DNA from: a virus
Virus record (IMG/VR): IMGVR_UViG_3300042519_001321
Location: 1 to 54,066 of that record
Reading direction: 5' to 3' (one strand)
DNA: 54,066 nucleotides
The position numbers and the translations under genes were made by a program. Each line of letters opens with the position of its first letter. The stretch's first letter is position 1. Positions 8,013 to 17,079 of the stretch are shown here, in pieces. Below the pieces are notes generated by a model. It was not told the DNA's origin, did not search any database, and was given only the letters and a program-made list of their open reading frames with translations.

Positions 8013-9663
8013 CGCCCTCTACACCGCCTAAACCATCTGAGTCCGTATCCCATCCAATACTGCTGCCGCCGATTTTTTTAAGTACTTCGGCACGGGCCTC
8101 AGGATCTAACGGACTGTCGTACCAGTCAACGCTTTCTCCTGTTTTACGTTGGCGGATCCCTTGGACAACTACTTCACCATCTTCACTTACGGTACGATGT
8201 GCATAGATACTAGAGTCTTTAGGCTGTTGAATATCCTTTTCAGGTTTGTCAAGAGGAATTACGTTAATACCGTCATAGAACTCAACAAAGTCTGGGAAAG
8301 TTTCTCGGAAGTTTTTACTACGACGGGCATCATACTGTTCGTAGAATACTTTAAAGTCGTGTTCAAGTAATGCACGATCCGCAGTGTTGCGGTGTGGAGT
8401 CTTAACAACGTCTAAATATTCAATTAGACGACTAACTTGATCCTGTTCCCAAGGTTGAACTAACTGCAAACCATTTGCATCACGCTCATCTTTTTCGCGT
8501 ACATCGTTAAGCCAATCAAAAATTTCATCGTGATATTTTTTACGTAACTCATCTGGTAGCGTTAGAGGACTTTGGAAGCTGGGGAAGCGTAGAATATTAC
8601 AGGTAAATCCAGGACGATTGTGTCCGTACTTACGTTTCATTTCTAGCATCCAGTTAAAGAAATCTACAATGCTATGCAAACACAATGAATTAATTGTCAT
8701 CATCATATGCAAGCCTTCGATACGTGCTTCGCTGCAAATACGCTCAAAGTTATGCTTCCATTCTTCCCAGTTTAGACCATCACGAATATACTCAGCTTGC
8801 GGGCCAACAGACTCACAGCTAGTGTACAAGTGAAAACGTGGAATATGCTGTGTACCATCAATTAACTTGTCAATAAGTTCTTTCTTAGAACCTAAGTTAC
8901 TGTTAATAGCAAGACGCATCTTTTGCGCTTGCGGTGTGTCAGCATTTTCTCTGAACCAATCAAACAACTTGTAGATGTCAGGAGTCATTGTAGGTTCGCC
9001 GCCAGTGACACGAATTTCTTCTAGCTCCTTGGACAGCTCCGGCCACCAGCGCCAGAACGCATCCACATATGGATTAAATTCTTCTCTAGTAAATGGCTCT
9101 GCATACGGCGCATCGTCAATAAAGTGACCTCTAGCATCACTACGAATATTTTGATAGCCGCCGTTGTTACGAATGTCTTTGACCCATGTACTAGAGAAAG
9201 CAGGGTTGCAGTACGAACAAGCAAACTGGCACGTACGGTTAAATGCAATCTCAAGTGTCTTTAAGTTGACATCTTCATTAGGATTTAACTTAGCAATCTT
9301 CTTAAGGTCTTCGTCGTCATAGATAACAGTCTTATAGGTGCGGTCACTAACAGGCTCGTTGCCGTCGGCATCCTTGCCCATATCCTCAATCTTCCAGCAG
9401 TATTCACATTCCTTAGGACGCTTGCCCTCCTGCATCATTTCACGCATTTTCTTTTTGTGCTTAGTGTTATGAATTGCGCTAGGATTGTCCTTAAGTTCAG
9501 CAATATCAATGTTATGTGCAGGCGGGTGATGACAGCTAGTGGTGCCGCCATGGCCTAGCCAAATAGTAGCATTGTACCACTTAGCAGCACAGAAAGATTC
9601 ACTCACAGAGTCAATCATTCTCTTTTTAAATTCTCTGTGGCTTTCGCCCTGCTTACGTCCCAT
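8005..9663 (-). CDS. Radical SAM protein, CxHPP subgroup (paralogue 4)
   Basis: At 552 residues this is the longest radical SAM protein here. The core motif is Cys145, Cys149 and Cys152 (CQFACSYCNP), with VTGGEPTMT after it. The N-terminal auxiliary module is Cys25, Cys44 in CHHPP, and Cys86 with Cys89 (CEYCWKIED). It is clearly sister to the gene at 10382-11923: both share AKW, a CxHPP segment, a NPSA(I/L)HNT segment, EGKRP and the CxYCWxIED block. Near the end is NFRETFPDFVEFY, then about 80 additional acidic and glycine-rich residues not found in the others. The start is shared with the SGNH gene stop (TAATG). Confidence 0.92.
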   Translation of the reverse strand: MGRKQGESHREFKKRMIDSVSESFCAAKWYNATIWLGHGGTTSCHHPPAHNIDIAELKDNPSAIHNTKHKKKMREMMQEGKRPKECEYCWKIEDMGKDADGNEPVSDRTYKTVIYDDEDLKKIAKLNPNEDVNLKTLEIAFNRTCQFACSYCNPAFSSTWVKDIRNNGGYQNIRSDARGHFIDDAPYAEPFTREEFNPYVDAFWRWWPELSKELEEIRVTGGEPTMTPDIYKLFDWFRENADTPQAQKMRLAINSNLGSKKELIDKLIDGTQHIPRFHLYTSCESVGPQAEYIRDGLNWEEWKHNFERICSEARIEGLHMMMTINSLCLHSIVDFFNWMLEMKRKYGHNRPGFTCNILRFPSFQSPLTLPDELRKKYHDEIFDWLNDVREKDERDANGLQLVQPWEQDQVSRLIEYLDVVKTPHRNTADRALLEHDFKVFYEQYDARRSKNFRETFPDFVEFYDGINVIPLDKPEKDIQQPKDSSIYAHRTVSEDGEVVVQGIRQRKTGESVDWYDSPLDPEARAEVLKKIGGSSIGWDTDSDGLGGVEGDG

Positions 9664-10385
9664 TATGTGTCCTCTTCAATAATATTTCTTAACCGTGGCA
9701 TTAAATGTACGCGAGCCCAAACGGGCGTCGCTGACATTTGATCAGGGTGCATATCGTCTGCCAGTGGCAGATTTTGTTTTACACACCAATCTAGCATTTC
9801 ATCCTCAATAAACTGCACCTTATCTTTATTTAACAAGTGTCGTAGCATTGGCTTATCTTTCTCCGCTACCGCCAACTCCCATCCCAATGTGCATAGTACA
9901 TTATGGCCGGCTGCTGCTAGCAATACAATATGTGCTACTGTTTCTTGTAGCACTACTTCTGCTATACTCTGTAACCCGTAAGGGTCAACAATTTCACGCT
10001 CAAACGCATTTGCGTCCTGACATAACATAACCGAAAGTTTTTCTTTGTCAAAGACATTTGGTAATTGTCTTTGATATTGATATAATGGATCTGTGGATTT
10101 GTCCTTAAGGTTTTGTATCATGTTTATAGGACCAATCTGTATTTCGGGTGTTAACACTGTGTTGAATCTCGATACAGCATTAATTTCCCAAAAGAAAATG
10201 TCATCGCTGCCATATTCGTCTGACAACAAATAGTGTTGGAGTAGCAGTACCTGTGTACGATTGTTACCAGCACCGACTGCAAGATTGTGATATCCCAAAT
10301 TTAACTCTTGGCAAATTTGCCTAGCCCACGAAAACTTGAGATTATCAGCAGTAAGACTATCGCCTAGAAAAACAATCTTTCTCAT
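9663..10385 (-). CDS. SGNH/GDSL-type hydrolase-like protein
   Basis: The 240-residue protein starts with FLGDSLT, the block I of GDSL/SGNH esterases with nucleophile Ser10. The block II glycine and block III asparagine fit VGAGNN near residue 37-42, and the catalytic Asp-His pair fits DDMH at Asp210 and His213. Such enzymes remove or transfer acyl groups on carbohydrates and lipids. No signal peptide is visible, so it should act in the cytoplasm. It lies between the two sister radical SAM genes and is coupled to both (TAATG and ATGA), which suggests the three act on one product. Confidence 0.8.
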   Translation of the reverse strand: MRKIVFLGDSLTADNLKFSWARQICQELNLGYHNLAVGAGNNRTQVLLLQHYLLSDEYGSDDIFFWEINAVSRFNTVLTPEIQIGPINMIQNLKDKSTDPLYQYQRQLPNVFDKEKLSVMLCQDANAFEREIVDPYGLQSIAEVVLQETVAHIVLLAAAGHNVLCTLGWELAVAEKDKPMLRHLLNKDKVQFIEDEMLDWCVKQNLPLADDMHPDQMSATPVWARVHLMPRLRNIIEEDT

Positions 10386-11923
10386 CGTTCCACCAATGCT
10401 TCAGCTTCTTGGCAAATTTGCCACCAGTCTTCCATTTCTGGGAACACTGATAAAAAGTCTGTGTCTCTACGCTGATCATGTTGAGTAAAGAACTTGTAAA
10501 AATTGGCTCGCGCCTTTAGTACTTCTTCTTCACTTAACTTACTGCCCGCTTTCATCCATTCTAGGTTACGGCGTGCTTTATCAATTTCAAAGTCCTTAAA
10601 ACCTCTATAGTCAATGTACTGCTCGTTGGCAGCATTAAGTTCCATAAAAGCAATAGCTTCTTCTAAATAGTCCTGGTACCATTCTGGCATTACTTGTATG
10701 CACTGCCAGTGTGGTGCTCGCAGTAACGGAATATCAAACCAAATACGTTGCTTAGGACGTATCTCGTAATCTGGGTGCTTGTGCCCACCATTATCCGGTA
10801 CTGGTATATATTTAATGCCTTGGCGATCTTTTGCAAACTCTTCGCGGAGCTCTAGTATAAACTGTAGCCATTCACGGAAGCTGGTTAAGCTAAGTGCATT
10901 GAATGTATTAATAAATGTGATAGTAGTGTTGTCTGTTTCGCGTAATACACGCAACACATTTTTCTTTAGCACTTCAAAGTCCATGCCGTTACGCATATAC
11001 TCTGCTTGCTTACCATAACCATCACAGCTAACAAACACAGCAAAGTTCTTACAAGCCGGTGCTACATACCAGTTGTTTCCACTGTTCGGATTAAACTTCT
11101 GTGGATCTTCCCAAATTTGAATCTGTTCTAAACGCTGTAGCGATTCAATAAACTTATCCATTAGCTGTGGCTTTGGCGGAACCATGTTTGATGTTACACT
11201 CATCTCTAACCATGCGTTAGGATTAGCATACACATAGTCCAGTACCTTAAATGTGTTTACGTCCATTAGTGGCTCACCACCGGTCATACGAAACACTTCT
11301 AGATTCTTATACAGTTCAGGCCACCACTTCCAAAACGCTTCTACATATGGATTCTCATCCTGTGCTACACGCAATGGCATTAGTCCTGCACGAGCTAAAC
11401 TTTCTGTGTTGTTATGCTCGCCACCCACAATTTGATACGGTCCGTGGTCTTTGACTTCTTGATGCCAGCTAGTGCTAAGATGTGGGCTGCAATAGCTACA
11501 CTTAAAATTACAGGCTTGATTAAAGTTAACTTCCACATAGCGAGGATTGATATTACCCTCCCAACCAGCAGCCTTAATATCTTCTTTGGCGTTTTGTGCC
11601 CAATATTCACCACTGCGATAAATGCGATCACTGCGGCCACCTACATCTTCAATGCGCCAGCAATAGCTGCACCCAGCTGGACGTTTTCCTTCCAGCATAT
11701 CCTTACGCTGTTCTTTTTTCTCAGAAGTATTGTGCAGTGCGCTAGGATTAACAGCTAGTTCTTCTAAGTCAATTTTATGAGTAGGTGGGTGATAGCAACT
11801 GTGCGTCATGCCATTAGTAAGATGCATAGATACCTGCGCCCACTTTGCATAACACATAGTGGGACTAATTGCATCTAATTCTTTTTGAGCGGCATCAGCC
11901 GCTGTTTCATAATGACTGCTCAT
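10382..11923 (-). CDS. Radical SAM protein, CxHPP subgroup (paralogue 5)
   Basis: The 513-residue protein has CxxxCxxC at Cys138, Cys142 and Cys145 (CNFKCSYCSP) and MTGGEPLMD for SAM binding. The N-terminal module is Cys24, Cys43 in CYHPP, and Cys85 with Cys88 (CSYCWRIED). It closely parallels paralogue 4 across the N-terminal 160 residues, indicating a duplication, but carries an insert around residues 225-260 containing an IWEDPQKFNPNSG segment and a different C-terminal region before the shared end motif DFLSVFPEMEDWW. The ATG overlaps the SDR stop by four bases. Substrate unknown. Confidence 0.92.
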   Translation of the reverse strand: MSSHYETAADAAQKELDAISPTMCYAKWAQVSMHLTNGMTHSCYHPPTHKIDLEELAVNPSALHNTSEKKEQRKDMLEGKRPAGCSYCWRIEDVGGRSDRIYRSGEYWAQNAKEDIKAAGWEGNINPRYVEVNFNQACNFKCSYCSPHLSTSWHQEVKDHGPYQIVGGEHNNTESLARAGLMPLRVAQDENPYVEAFWKWWPELYKNLEVFRMTGGEPLMDVNTFKVLDYVYANPNAWLEMSVTSNMVPPKPQLMDKFIESLQRLEQIQIWEDPQKFNPNSGNNWYVAPACKNFAVFVSCDGYGKQAEYMRNGMDFEVLKKNVLRVLRETDNTTITFINTFNALSLTSFREWLQFILELREEFAKDRQGIKYIPVPDNGGHKHPDYEIRPKQRIWFDIPLLRAPHWQCIQVMPEWYQDYLEEAIAFMELNAANEQYIDYRGFKDFEIDKARRNLEWMKAGSKLSEEEVLKARANFYKFFTQHDQRRDTDFLSVFPEMEDWWQICQEAEALVER

Positions 11924-12576
11924 AACTTATCGTAATACCAACCGTTATCCATAAATTCAATGTGCTGCTGCCAGTCCATAACTACTTTATGCATGTATTC
12001 GCCCTTAACAACTGACCAAATTTGGTTGTCGTCGAAACCATCTTTTAAAAGATGGCTAGCAACAAGTTTAGCATATTTTTTCTTTGTTGTCAAGCTCATA
12101 TCACTTACACAACAACCAGCAACTGTTAATCCTTTATCTTTACCACCTATTGTAAAAATCAACTGTTGTTCTGAACCTCGTAATAATCTATATAAAATAG
12201 TATCAGGAAAAGTAGATTTATCATACGCTATACTACTGGTAGAAAACACAAATGTCCCGTTCATTTTATCTTCTAGGTATTTTAACAGTAATAGTTTAAA
12301 CCAAAATCCGACCTTCCAAGTATGCATGAACGTATTATATGTTTCTTTTTGCTCTGCTAAAGGCTTAGTATAATCAAAGTCTGAACTCTGAATATTTGCA
12401 TTAAAGAAAACTCGATCAGGTAATTCGTTAGTGTTAATAGAATTAATAAATTCCTCGGGTTTGCTATAATCTACATTGTGCCGCCCAAACTTAATTACCT
12501 CATGACCTGCTGATTCCAAATCTTCTATAATGTATGATGCATATTCAGACGATGCTCCAAAGAACCAATATTTCAT
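11920..12576 (-). CDS. Short-chain dehydrogenase/reductase-like protein, degenerate
   Basis: The protein has 218 residues from the ATG at 12576; the frame also allows a TTG seven codons upstream, but that lies inside the preceding gene. The N-terminus YWFFGASSEYAS matches the nucleotide-binding turn of SDR enzymes, VFFNANIQ takes the place of the NNAG motif and FSTSSIAYDK that of the catalytic serine strand. The expected YxxxK is not clear (LYRLLRGSEQQ), so redox activity is uncertain. SDR proteins of this extended kind often modify nucleotide sugars. The stop of the oxygenase-like gene is one base upstream of the ATG, and the end overlaps the radical SAM gene. Confidence 0.7.
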   Translation of the reverse strand: MKYWFFGASSEYASYIIEDLESAGHEVIKFGRHNVDYSKPEEFINSINTNELPDRVFFNANIQSSDFDYTKPLAEQKETYNTFMHTWKVGFWFKLLLLKYLEDKMNGTFVFSTSSIAYDKSTFPDTILYRLLRGSEQQLIFTIGGKDKGLTVAGCCVSDMSLTTKKKYAKLVASHLLKDGFDDNQIWSVVKGEYMHKVVMDWQQHIEFMDNGWYYDKL

Positions 12577-12577
12577 A

Positions 12578-13129
12578 TCAACTTTTAATCCTATCAAACA
12601 TCATTGAAATAGAAAATCTATCCTTTTTCTCTTTTTTGTTTAATCCTACGCTGTGAAAACTGTTGTTCGAAACTTTAAATAGTAAAAGTTGATTAGCTTT
12701 TCCGCCTACTTCAATTGGGTTGCTGCCGGTTATGTCTGAATGAAATGTTGTACCGCAAATATCATCTAAGTACAACACACCTCTTATAGGCACTGTTTCC
12801 CAGTGAGTATCGATGTGTATCGGAAATATATTATCAGCTGGCAGTATAGAAGCACTACATTTATTTTCTAAACACGCTTCATTCCATATAGTATTGATGG
12901 CTGTTAATATTAGTTTTTCATTATCTCTAAGTATGCCCATTAATGGATGATAGGAAAGTGAGAAATGATGCTCTAACGAATTATCAGTAATTGTGTAGTT
13001 TGATAAAAACATTTCATTATGTGATTTATCAAACAATACAGGATCAAAAAAGTCGTCGATCAAAATGTATTCTACATCATGACATAGCTTAACATTTTCT
13101 CGACAAATTTGACCAATTTTTGATAGCAT
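12578..13129 (-). CDS. 2-oxoglutarate/Fe(II)-dependent oxygenase-like protein
   Basis: The 183-residue protein shows the double-stranded beta-helix layout of 2OG-Fe(II) oxygenases. The iron ligands fit His105 and Asp107 in IHID and His159 in NNSFHSVG, and Arg171 in KKDRFSISMMF sits where the 2-oxoglutarate carboxylate is bound. GVLYLDD between them is a typical core strand. Such enzymes hydroxylate side chains, sugars or nucleobases. It is coupled to the glycosyltransferase-like gene upstream by TAATG and followed one base later by the SDR gene. Prolyl-4-hydroxylase-like proteins are common in T4-like marine phages; this one is shorter and more divergent. Confidence 0.78.
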   Translation of the reverse strand: MLSKIGQICRENVKLCHDVEYILIDDFFDPVLFDKSHNEMFLSNYTITDNSLEHHFSLSYHPLMGILRDNEKLILTAINTIWNEACLENKCSASILPADNIFPIHIDTHWETVPIRGVLYLDDICGTTFHSDITGSNPIEVGGKANQLLLFKVSNNSFHSVGLNKKEKKDRFSISMMFDRIKS

Positions 13130-14124
13130 TAAAGCAGCCCCTTTTCTAACAATTCTTGAATCTGCTGTTCACGAATCATTACGCCCCAACGACGCGGATT
13201 CACATACGTCTTTTTAAAGAACTTGCACATCTGTGGGTCTGGATTAAACAGCATCATTTCGTTAATGCTTTCGTTAAGTTCGTTGCCTAGCTTACAAATT
13301 TCTTCGTATAGTGCTTCTTTGCTCCATGCAAGTTTAGTATAACGACACACAATCGGTCCTGCAAACTGCGGTGCTACTTCTTTGTTGAAATAATCTTTGA
13401 ACCACTCGTAATCGGATATTAAATTTGTGTCCCAATCTGTTAGTACACTTAGCTTACAACCTAAACGTGCGCCGTAAATAGCCCATAGACCGTTTTCCAC
13501 ATCACTGCCAATGTTGCACCATGTCTGTAGTCTGTTATAGTTGCCCCACCAGATCTTGGTCTTGAATTCGTCGGCGCGAACACGTTTGCCCTGATCAAGG
13601 CTCATCTTTACGCCTTCTCTAAAGCCTGCGCGGAATGCCTGAAATGGACTTGCTGTTTGATGTACTTCGCTGAATGTATCGTTAAGCTGAATATAGTTTA
13701 ACTTCCAACAGAACTCCATGCCTTCGCCATCGCCTGCTGCTTCATGTGTTTGCATCTGTAGTGCATACTCTTTAGGCCAGCACTTTAGTCCGCCATTGCC
13801 ATACACTAACCCATTAAGTAAGTTTTTAGCGTTCCAGCTAAAGATGCTTTCGCTAATATTATTGCCGTCATGATCGGTATCAGGTACATCGAGTACTTGC
13901 TCAAAGAAGTCATCCATAACGATGTTGTCACCGTCTACAGTAATAAAACGTTCAGTTTCACTTTGGCGGGCGCACTCTTTATGGGCAGCGTCAAATCCTT
14001 TGACGCCGTGTACCCGCTTTGCCCATGGTACTTTGTTTAATAGATCTGCCCAGTTTTCTTCAGCATTGGGCTCATCGTAGGAGATATAGAAGATGTCTAA
14101 TTCGGTAACATCAATTTTTGCCAT
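13129..14124 (-). CDS. Glycosyltransferase-like protein (GT-A type)
   Basis: The 331-residue protein begins with a strand IFYISYDEPN and a ITVDGDN motif (Asp64-Asn67) that fits the metal-binding DxD of GT-A glycosyltransferases. Conserved-looking blocks follow: WPKEYALQM, SPFQAFRAGFREGVKMS and a late VNPRRWG. It resembles an unnamed family of phage and bacterial proteins that look like GT2 or GT25 relatives; I cannot name a sugar. A late-promoter box lies 29 bases upstream of the ATG, with AGGA as ribosome binding site, so this gene probably heads the transcript running to the radical SAM gene at 5670. Confidence 0.78.
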   Translation of the reverse strand: MAKIDVTELDIFYISYDEPNAEENWADLLNKVPWAKRVHGVKGFDAAHKECARQSETERFITVDGDNIVMDDFFEQVLDVPDTDHDGNNISESIFSWNAKNLLNGLVYGNGGLKCWPKEYALQMQTHEAAGDGEGMEFCWKLNYIQLNDTFSEVHQTASPFQAFRAGFREGVKMSLDQGKRVRADEFKTKIWWGNYNRLQTWCNIGSDVENGLWAIYGARLGCKLSVLTDWDTNLISDYEWFKDYFNKEVAPQFAGPIVCRYTKLAWSKEALYEEICKLGNELNESINEMMLFNPDPQMCKFFKKTYVNPRRWGVMIREQQIQELLEKGLL

Positions 14125-14139
14125 ATGTATGTCCTGTAA

Positions 14140-14784
14140 TTAAGTACGTACATATTTATCAAAGGCTTTTACGGTGTATATACTAGTTTGAGTTAGATCT
14201 GTTGCGGTGCTAATAGTAACAGTGTTTTCCAGTAATCGTTTTAAAGAAATATATTCACTGTGTATCATTATATGCGGGTTATTTGGTGCAGTAAAGTAGA
14301 ATTTGAGTACCTTTTGTCCGTTAACTGTAGCTGATATTGGGTCAATACTAGAATACTTTTCTATCGTATTTTTAGATAATGTTACCGTAAACACTGTCTT
14401 AGTTAAGTTGCACATACATTCATAGTCTGATGAATTAGTATCTATTAGAAGTAAAGAATTGTTTTCAGTTGATACTACTGCACTTTCTAATGGGCGTGAT
14501 TCTATACTATAAAGATTATCTACAAGCGGATCAATTTTAACATAAAACAAATTCCAATTGTTATTTTCTAAAATTTCTACCTGCTCATTACTAAATTCTT
14601 TGACCTGCCATCCTTCTTTAAGCGGCATATCCTCTTTGCTTATTGAAACTATTGTGCCGTCAGATAAAAAATACACCTTTGGTTGTTTAGCCAATTCCTG
14701 TCTAATAAGTCCAGCAAGGCCGCCTGCTGCGTCTTTAGCTGCTTGAAATCTTAAACGTCGCTCTTCTGCTTCTTTAGATACCAT
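14140..14784 (-). CDS. Unrecognised phage protein
   Basis: I do not recognise this 214-residue protein. Residues 1-40 are charged and alanine-rich (helical, EAEERRLRFQAAKDAAGG), then SDGTIVSISKEDMPLKEGW begins a beta-rich region. There is no signal peptide, membrane segment or catalytic motif. Its start overlaps the end of the GT8-like gene by 11 bases. Its last bases overlap a late-promoter box (14153-14160) used by the next gene, so it is the last gene of the upstream transcript. Confidence 0.75.
   Translation of the reverse strand: MVSKEAEERRLRFQAAKDAAGGLAGLIRQELAKQPKVYFLSDGTIVSISKEDMPLKEGWQVKEFSNEQVEILENNNWNLFYVKIDPLVDNLYSIESRPLESAVVSTENNSLLLIDTNSSDYECMCNLTKTVFTVTLSKNTIEKYSSIDPISATVNGQKVLKFYFTAPNNPHIMIHSEYISLKRLLENTVTISTATDLTQTSIYTVKAFDKYVRT
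14153..14160 (-). promoter_or_regulatory. T4-like late promoter box (GATAAATA)
   Basis: GATAAATA on the minus strand, overlapping the 3' end of the gene at 14140-14784 and 29 bases upstream of the ATG at 14124. The leader has an AGGA ribosome binding site. It is identical to the box at 5644-5651 and has a similar arrangement. Confidence 0.65.
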
Positions 14785-15649
14785 AGTCTTGTTCCATCTG
14801 TTTAATCATTTTAGCTGTGAGCCAGTTTTTTTCTACATAGTGAAATGGCAATAATTGTTGAAAGTTTCCTATTTTAAAGTCTTTGTAATTATTATAGTAA
14901 GTAGGTATAGTTTCAGACCAATTATGGCTTATTAATGATGTAGGCACGTTTTGTACATGGCTTTTCATATGTACAAAAGTCGGCACTGCATCAATATTTT
15001 CTCGAGTACACTCATGTTCGATACCTAGCAGTTGCATGGCTAGTGCAAACGCAACATCACCGCTGAGCCAATCTGGCTTGCCTTCAGGCATGTACTTGTA
15101 AAAGAAACGCTGCCAGTGTTGAAATATGATTTCTGTCATAGCAAACAATTCACTAGCTAATTCACTTTTCTTAAAATAAAAGAAAGCTGTGTACACATTA
15201 GGCAAGTTATTCTTTACAAAGTATTCGCGATAGTAATTACTACTAACAGTTTCTCCGCGAAATGTCCGCACTTTAGTAGTAGCCCATACATCACGTTGAC
15301 TTAATGTATCCCACCAGTGACTCACATCTGTAGGAAATAACATATCTGTGTCTAATATGACGGTTTCTTCATACGGAGACATATACAAATATTTCCACTT
15401 GTTATTGATTTTCCATTGTGAGTCTGCTGCGTCATCTTGCCAAGGAATGTCAACTATATAATCAAATACTTGCTTATGTTTGCTGGTAATTAGTTTCTTA
15501 GTTTCTGCATCCACACATACAGTTAGGTTATTAACTGTACTTTGAGTAAGCTTTAAGTTAAGTGCAAGAGCATAAGCCTGTTGAAGATAATCAACAGTCC
15601 CAGTGTTTTGTGCTATAACTATATAACCTTTACTTGTTGTCATATACAT
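14774..15649 (-). CDS. GT8-like glycosyltransferase (copy 1)
   Basis: The 291-residue protein has a GT-A fold pattern. SPYEETVILDTDML places the DxD metal-binding motif at Asp100-Asp102, preceded by an N-terminal strand YIVIAQNTGTVDYLQQA that resembles the nucleotide-binding start of family 8 enzymes. A second acidic-aromatic block, PDWLSGDVAFALAMQ, fits the acceptor side. It is a paralogue of the protein at 17228-18166: both share SPYEET followed by a D-x-D. The frame offers two ATGs, at 15649 and 15643; both lie inside the end of the SGNH gene, so coupling is likely. Donor sugar unknown. Confidence 0.82.
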   Translation of the reverse strand: MYMTTSKGYIVIAQNTGTVDYLQQAYALALNLKLTQSTVNNLTVCVDAETKKLITSKHKQVFDYIVDIPWQDDAADSQWKINNKWKYLYMSPYEETVILDTDMLFPTDVSHWWDTLSQRDVWATTKVRTFRGETVSSNYYREYFVKNNLPNVYTAFFYFKKSELASELFAMTEIIFQHWQRFFYKYMPEGKPDWLSGDVAFALAMQLLGIEHECTRENIDAVPTFVHMKSHVQNVPTSLISHNWSETIPTYYNNYKDFKIGNFQQLLPFHYVEKNWLTAKMIKQMEQDYGI

Positions 15650-16436
15650 ATTCTATAAATTCAGGACAATGATAATCCGCAAACTGTGTTTTAATAAATG
15701 GTAAAACAATTTCTTTTACAAATTGTGTATGCATATATGATTGAGGATGAAAATCTCTGACTTGTATTTGTTGGCCATCAACTAAGGTTATGTCAAGTAG
15801 AGGAAAGTGGTCGTCTGTCCAGTGCTTGTAACACCAAGTATGCATACTTTCTATAGGTAACCATCTTGTTTTATCTACTAGATTATTTAACCAAGTGATA
15901 TTTGGGTTATTTTTCTGATGCAATGAAATACTGTCTGTCATAAAGTCTGTCATAAAATATTTAATGCCTAGATTGTCAAGATAATTTTGAACCCATAAAA
16001 TTTTTTCTAAGGTTAGTATTCGTTGATTCACATGGTCGTGCAGATGGGTGTAATAAATTTTATTCGTTTTTTCAGTCCAGTGACTGTTCATAATTAACCA
16101 TCCGCCCGGATCGTTTTTTACAACATGTGTTGGATTATAGCGCCAGTTATCATTATTTTCTAGCTGATGGGACAACTTTTCAAAGTATATATCGTGTCTG
16201 TCAGGACCGCTCCACATAATACCAACTAAAATTTCTTCTGGTTTATAGCCTTGCTGTAGTGCTTGCTGAACAGCATATACAGCCTTCCTTGCAATAAGGC
16301 CATTTCCTTGACTGCCCAACCCTACGTGATTGCACTCAATGTTGTACGATGCAGTTAAATGACACGGCCACGAGTACTGATTAGCCACATCAGAAAAACT
16401 ACAACCAGAAGTAATTATATGTTTAAACTGTGCCAT
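15630..16436 (-). CDS. SGNH-hydrolase-like protein
   Basis: The 268-residue protein shows blocks of SGNH hydrolases: TSGCSFSD near residue 10 with Ser13 as likely nucleophile, GLGSQGNG for the oxyanion glycine and asparagine, and RDFHPQS with Asp228 and His230 as the catalytic pair. The GCSFS type is common in glycan loci of bacteria and phages. No signal peptide is present. It differs strongly from the GDSL protein at 9663-10385, so the cassette has two independent acyl-handling enzymes. It lies eight bases after the aldolase gene and overlaps the GT8-like gene by 20 bases. Confidence 0.78.
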   Translation of the reverse strand: MAQFKHIITSGCSFSDVANQYSWPCHLTASYNIECNHVGLGSQGNGLIARKAVYAVQQALQQGYKPEEILVGIMWSGPDRHDIYFEKLSHQLENNDNWRYNPTHVVKNDPGGWLIMNSHWTEKTNKIYYTHLHDHVNQRILTLEKILWVQNYLDNLGIKYFMTDFMTDSISLHQKNNPNITWLNNLVDKTRWLPIESMHTWCYKHWTDDHFPLLDITLVDGQQIQVRDFHPQSYMHTQFVKEIVLPFIKTQFADYHCPEFIEYVYDNK

Positions 16437-16444
16437 TTCTTCTC

Positions 16445-17077
16445 TTAATAATTCCCTGACGCTAACACGATTTTACAAATATGTTCTAGGCGCTCAATAT
16501 GTTCATATGCTCGCCAAGGTGTAGTATCAATTGCGACTACTCCGTGACCTTTAATGCCCACAATGTCATAAGCGATGTTGCCTTCATTGTCAAGCTCTAA
16601 GTTATTATGACACTGTGTCGCAAGTTCTTCACTAATGGGAGGCACATCTCCTACATTAGGAGCCACTCTAGTATATCTACCCAGTTCAGGGAAGTGTGTT
16701 ACTAGTTCATTCAAGTTAATACCGGCGTGCATTGCAGCAACACAGTATGTAGGATGCACATGAACTACTACACGAATGTCATTACTATGCTGACCTAATT
16801 CTTTCAGTAAACCAAAGTGCAATGGTAGTTCACCGCTTGGTTGTAGCTCGCTGGAGATAGCAGTATAGGGTAGAATCTTGCAGATTGTTTCAGTACCGGT
16901 ATTTACTAGTCCAATCTTTTTAAATTGATCGGGCTGTAGTGTTTGCTTTCTTACCCCACTAGGTGTAATGTAGAAGTGGTCACGGTCATGATGACGAATA
17001 CTGATATTGCCATCACGACTAGTAATCCAGTTACGGGCGTAGGCGTCTTTTAGGATATCACAAATTGTTTCTAACAT
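16445..17077 (-). CDS. Class II aldolase/adducin family protein
   Basis: The 210-residue protein carries the family's zinc and catalytic residues: GNIS at 23-26, PSGELPLH with catalytic Glu83, HVHP with His106 and His108, and KGHGVVA with His178. The family includes fuculose-phosphate and rhamnulose-phosphate aldolases, ribulose-5-phosphate 4-epimerase and methylthioribulose-phosphate dehydratase. The length is normal and all key residues are present, so activity is likely, on a phosphorylated sugar. The exact substrate cannot be read from the sequence. It follows the small gene at 17080 after two bases. Confidence 0.88.
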   Translation of the reverse strand: MLETICDILKDAYARNWITSRDGNISIRHHDRDHFYITPSGVRKQTLQPDQFKKIGLVNTGTETICKILPYTAISSELQPSGELPLHFGLLKELGQHSNDIRVVVHVHPTYCVAAMHAGINLNELVTHFPELGRYTRVAPNVGDVPPISEELATQCHNNLELDNEGNIAYDIVGIKGHGVVAIDTTPWRAYEHIERLEHICKIVLASGNY

Positions 17078-17079
17078 AA

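Noticed and set aside
11414-11758. Plus-strand open frame of 114 codons
   Set aside because: It lies within the radical SAM gene on the other strand, has no ribosome binding site and shows no domain.
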